From NCBI GenBank assembly GCA_003499325.1, contig DNIP01000147.1, forward strand, positions 916-8,055: a stretch of DNA of 7,140 nucleotides, in the 5' to 3' direction. Under the pieces are notes generated by a model. That model searched no databases. It was not told the origin of the DNA and saw only the letters and a list, made by a program, of their open reading frames with translations. Positions within the stretch are counted from its first letter, which is position 1. Every line of letters starts with the position of its first letter. The position numbers were made by a program, and so were the translations under genes. The stretch comes from Oscillospiraceae bacterium. GTDB lineage: Bacteria > Bacillota > Clostridia > Oscillospirales > Acutalibacteraceae. Positions 5,501 through 7,140 of this stretch are shown piece after piece.

Positions 5501-7096
5501 GAGCTGAAAAAGCACCTGACCCATTACATGGTGCCGACCGCCTACTTACAGATGGTCGAGATGCCGATGACCGCCAACGGCAAGACGGATATCCGCCGTC
5601 TGCCCGAGCCGGTGCCCGTATCGATGGGCGAATTCGTCGCTCCCGCCAACAAGACCGAGGAATTCTTCTGCAAATCCTTTGAGAAGGCGCTCAACCTCGA
5701 AAAGGTCGGCGCGACAGACGATTTCTTTGAGATCGGCGGCACCTCGCTGGTGGTCACCGCGGTCGTGCTGGACGCTTCCGAAAACGGCTTCCCGATCACC
5801 TACGGCGACGTGTTCAAGCACACCACCCCCAGAGCGCTCGCCGAGCTGTTCAAGGACGGCGACGTCGCGACGGAGAGCGGTATGTTCGACTTCGACGATT
5901 ATGATTACTCGAAGATCGATAATCTTCTTTTAAAGAATAATATAGACTCCTTCCGCAGCGGTGAGCAATACAAGCTCGGCAACGTGCTGATCACGGGCGC
6001 GACCGGCTTCATGGGCGCACATCTGGTGGCGGAATACCTCGACACCGAGGACGGATACGTCTACTGTATGCTCAGAAAGGGCAAGTTCCACTCTGCCGCC
6101 GAGCGTATGCACAATATGCTGTTCTACTACTTCGGCACCCGCTTTGAGGACGTCTTTGACGCGCGTGTACGCGTGGTCGAGGGCGATGTGACCGACTACA
6201 AGTATTTTGAGCCGCTCGAGGGCGAGCCGATCCGGACCGTGTTCAACTGTGCCGCGAACGTTAAGCATTTCTCTAACGGCACCGATATCGAGGACATCAA
6301 CGTCGGCGGCGTCGTCAACTGCATCAAGCTGTGTGAGAAGCTCGGCGCGCGACTGGTGCACTTCTCTACCGTCTCCGTCGCGGGTACGACCGAGGATATC
6401 ACCAAGCTGAGCCGCCGCTCGCTGGATGAACAGAGCTTCTATTACGGACAGACGCTCGATAATAAGTACACCTCCTCCAAGCTCATGGGCGAGAGGATGG
6501 TGCTCGAGGCGGTTGCCGAGCGCGGACTGGACGGCAAGGTCATCCGCGTCGGTACGCTCGCGGCGCGTGAATCCGACGGCGAGTTCCAGATCAACTTCCT
6601 GACCAACAACTTCATGGGCAGACTGCGCTCCTATGAGCTGCTCGGCTGCTTCCCGTACCAGATGATCGAGAATCAGGTCTGTATGGGACCGATCGACACC
6701 TCCTGCAACGCGTTCTTAAAGCTCGCCAAGACCCCCAAGGACTGCACCGTGTTCAACGCGGTCAACAACCATACCCTGCCCTTGGGCGATATCATCCGCA
6801 GGATGAACGACGCGGGCATCCCGATCCGCTTCGTCGAGTATGAGGAGTTCGCCGCGGCGCTGAACGAGGCGCAGAAGGATCCCGACAAGGCGGCGATCCT
6901 GTCGAGCATGACCGCTTACATGAACACCGCTCACGGCAAGAAGGTCGTCGCTTTGCCCTGCAGCGCTCATTTCACCACGCAGATTCTCGCACGTATGGGC
7001 TTCTTCTGGAACGCGAGCAACGAACGGTATGTCAACGACTTCATCAATGTACTGCGCGGCTTCCTGTTCTTCCGCAGGGATAACCTGAAGCGATAA
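1157..7096 (+). CDS. Two-module NRPS, A-T-C-A-T-reductase
   Basis: This cytoplasmic multienzyme of 1979 residues should activate two acids, join them by one amide bond and release the product reductively. Domains in order are A1 (about 1-470), T1 (476-545, GGDS with Ser511), a Lys-rich linker (551-561), C (562-995), A2 (996-1488), T2 (1495-1565, GGTS with Ser1530), an acidic linker (1570-1605) and a thioester reductase (1606-1979). Ser511 and Ser1530 need phosphopantetheinylation by a transferase not seen here. T1 is about two residues shorter than T2 after its Ser. There is no starter condensation, epimerase or thioesterase domain. All catalytic cores look intact, with no frameshift or stop. 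Gut clostridial enzymes of this layout are known to make dipeptide aldehydes and pyrazinones; the product of this one is inferred. It follows the STAS gene by 52 bases, and a further gene starts 13 bases after its stop codon. Confidence 0.96.
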   Translation: MSELIRRIRENIKSDPDFTVIVDQGENNSFTYAQLDAYARRIAGKLSEMGVSPRDFVTIELPRNKEYIAAMYATWLVGAAFAPLSPTYPAERLEYIRSDCHAKAVINEKFLKRLGDIASFEGAVETEDEDPSLLIYTSGSTGKPKGVLHSHQSISDSVIRYIDYANAPKGYRAALGAPFTFVASVQGVFAPLCGVMTSYLMPYEAMRDPVLLADFIEDNQINRTFISPKMLKVFKPKGNSLKTVVTGSERVSGIYSEDFEIFVMYGQTESASGVFGFKIDKPYDNTPIGKPIGKEKAYIFDDDGNLADEGELCLSGHFATGYLNLPEQTAKTFVDNPFADKDGFPKMLKTGDIVRRSEDGNIIYLNRKDWMVKINGQRVEPGEIESVIKKTEGVHDAAIKDFKNQYGQVYLVAYYVEDAPVDADDLKEAIADKLPPYMIPAFFVKLDKLPVNANGKLDRNALEAPEAGAFKSDYAAPETDMQKALCDAFEKILDIENVGIDDDFFALGGDSIKCAMIAGECKVYHIATADIFAGKTPRMIERQMIEKATAKKVGKKKKKVKVYPLTPSERGMYLEQKMDPDSSVYNLNIAAIIKGASLEDIKKSLNAVFAAHEAFHSFYAEENGLPVRVLTEKLPTIIEKTAQSREEVIEQVDSYLTPFDLNAAIPVIPTLYSVADGSIILHLAIHHIAFDGGSAGTFVRELIDGLNGREIEADAIDLSDLYDDSLNEKYESGMQFYHKLFEDGVPVSEMPLKGKRPKVHPLSDREIVFDYDNEALKVIDNAARRYTVTEFELIFSAISMALGKYTASEDLVLGIPTNTRPNGADNVIGMFVNTAPVRVKPQRTAALSDYLASVSEAVRNATYGAFLPFEDVVREFVKQRDESRNPMFDVSVNFMWNPPAYDKDGLSVEMYAPLQKMSRDIGIVIRKGAKGLHFMVQYSSELFEDKVVEGLIEQIRHTLDLLSDTAVTTVREASALPEDQVKVMEEKSVVETAETPVVLLHQLFEKSAAENSDKIAVIAQDATLTYQELNDKANTVAANLIKRGVKVGDSVALLLPRQSCYFSCLFGVNKAGAAFIPCDPQYPADRINHIITDSEASYIITTADKLADYPAEKAIDVADITAGEPADNPALPMTGDELSYMIYTSGSTGKPKGVMLRHKGICNYLTPHKGNTIMYNVKERVSNYLSVTTVSFDMSFKEHTGALCNGKTLIFAAEDEMNDPRALAELMTKHNVDCINATPSRLQQYMEYAPFKERLADCKIIMSGGEAYPLSLRDSLKVTAPDALIINTYGPTEITVSSNAAVLNDAKAINIGRPLTNYTEYIVDKFGDIAPYGVIGELYIGGVGVAEGYRNLPEKTAQSFVEYRGQRMYRSGDYAKYDEDFNVIILGRLDNQVKLRGLRIELGEIEGLIAVQPHIKKVAVVIRKLNGQDNLCAYFTADEQIDIDALRDELKKHLTHYMVPTAYLQMVEMPMTANGKTDIRRLPEPVPVSMGEFVAPANKTEEFFCKSFEKALNLEKVGATDDFFEIGGTSLVVTAVVLDASENGFPITYGDVFKHTTPRALAELFKDGDVATESGMFDFDDYDYSKIDNLLLKNNIDSFRSGEQYKLGNVLITGATGFMGAHLVAEYLDTEDGYVYCMLRKGKFHSAAERMHNMLFYYFGTRFEDVFDARVRVVEGDVTDYKYFEPLEGEPIRTVFNCAANVKHFSNGTDIEDINVGGVVNCIKLCEKLGARLVHFSTVSVAGTTEDITKLSRRSLDEQSFYYGQTLDNKYTSSKLMGERMVLEAVAERGLDGKVIRVGTLAARESDGEFQINFLTNNFMGRLRSYELLGCFPYQMIENQVCMGPIDTSCNAFLKLAKTPKDCTVFNAVNNHTLPLGDIIRRMNDAGIPIRFVEYEEFAAALNEAQKDPDKAAILSSMTAYMNTAHGKKVVALPCSAHFTTQILARMGFFWNASNERYVNDFINVLRGFLFFRRDNLKR
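2840..4141 (+). other. Condensation domain (LCL-like)
   Basis: The domain opens with YPLTPSERGMYLEQK (563-577) and has the catalytic HHIAFDGGS motif (686-694), with His687 as the likely general base. Later cores are IGMFVNTAPVR (828-838) and RNPMFDV (884-890). It joins the T1-bound unit to the amino group of the T2-bound amino acid. No epimerisation domain precedes it, which fits an L-accepting or acyl-accepting type. The only oddity is the very basic linker leading into it. Confidence 0.88.
4142..5620 (+). other. A2 domain, amino-acid activating
   Basis: Cores are YTSGSTGKPKG (1143-1153), SFDMSF (1191-1196), MSGGEA (1262-1267), TYGPTE (1288-1293), YRSGDYAKY (1369-1377), GRLDNQVKLRGLRIELGEIE (1387-1406) and NGK with Lys1476. 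The pocket by alignment to GrsA is D1193, M1194, K1197, N1236, M1262, G1264, T1288, V1296, S1297, K1476. The first Asp shows it takes an alpha-amino acid. The code matches none I know well. A Lys at position 239 also occurs in the glutamate code DAKDLGVVDK, so an acidic or polar side chain is possible but weakly supported. Confidence 0.85.
5972..7093 (+). other. Thioester reductase (release) domain
   Basis: This is an extended short-chain dehydrogenase fold at the C-terminus, after T2. The nucleotide-binding motif is TGATGFMG (1613-1620), followed by the cofactor-side strand YCMLRKGK (1636-1643) and EGDVTD (1675-1680). The catalytic set is Thr1738 in FSTVSV, Tyr1771 and Lys1775 in YTSSK. Such domains use NAD(P)H to cut the chain from the carrier protein as an aldehyde, and some reduce further to an alcohol. 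The domain runs to the stop codon with no thioesterase after it. Confidence 0.92.
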
Positions 7097-7109
7097 GAAG
7101 GGGAGGACC

Positions 7110-7140
7110 ATGAAACGAAAAGGAACGCTTCTGAATAAAA
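7110..7140 (+). CDS. Start of a downstream gene (partial)
   Basis: Only ten codons are visible, reading MKRKGTLLNK, and the gene continues past the right edge. A purine-rich AAGGGGAGG (7098-7106) precedes the ATG closely, so the start is plausible although the spacing to GGAGG is short (three bases). The start lies 13 bases after the synthetase stop codon, so the gene probably belongs to the same operon. A basic N-terminus is all that can be said. A transporter, phosphopantetheinyl transferase or regulator partner of the STAS protein would all fit the context, but the sequence does not choose between them. Confidence 0.6.
   Translation, partial: MKRKGTLLNK

Noticed and set aside
5915..5943. 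Internal promoter in the T2-reductase linker (TAATAT -10)
   Set aside because: The -35 position (ATCGAT at 17 bases) is a poor match and the AT-richness alone can create the -10-like box.

Overview
The window looks like a chromosomal segment from an anaerobic, gut-type Firmicute (class Clostridia, Ruminococcus/Oscillospirales-like). Reasons: strong AAGGAGG-type ribosome binding sites, a sigma-A type promoter of Firmicute form, GC-rich coding DNA with AT-rich intergenic DNA, a small membrane protein with a BofC-C-like domain of the sort seen in Clostridia, and a compact A-T-C-A-T-R peptide synthetase of a type known from gut Clostridia. The genus cannot be fixed from the sequence alone.

Layout. 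Positions 1-290 hold no convincing gene. They contain a long bulged hairpin (24-59), a 16-bp dyad (185-200) and an extended -10 promoter reading leftward (212-220, minus strand), so the left part may be the leader or 5' end of something transcribed out of the window. Positions 291-650 encode a single-pass membrane protein with a C-terminal BofC-C-like domain. After a weak terminator-like hairpin (694-729), a well-formed promoter (TTGAAA, 17-bp spacer, TATAAT; 743-771) starts a new unit. It carries a STAS-domain anti-sigma-factor-antagonist-type protein (811-1104), then a 1979-residue non-ribosomal peptide synthetase (1157-7096), then the first ten codons of another gene (from 7110).

The synthetase is the centrepiece. 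Its domain order is adenylation, carrier, condensation, adenylation, carrier, thioester reductase. It has no starter condensation domain, no epimerase and no thioesterase. The expected product is a two-unit chain released by NAD(P)H-dependent reduction as an aldehyde (or alcohol). If both units are alpha-amino acids, the aldehyde would cyclise to a dihydropyrazinone/pyrazinone. However, the first adenylation domain lacks the conserved Asp that binds the alpha-amino group (Val instead) and has a YGQTE rather than YGPTE core. It may therefore load a carboxylic acid without a normal alpha-amino group, which would give a linear N-acyl amino aldehyde of the protease-inhibitor kind. The second adenylation domain has the standard Asp and an unusual pocket, DMKNMGTVSK.

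The STAS gene directly upstream, under the same promoter, suggests a link between synthesis and a partner-switching regulator. No matching kinase, phosphatase or sigma factor lies in the window.
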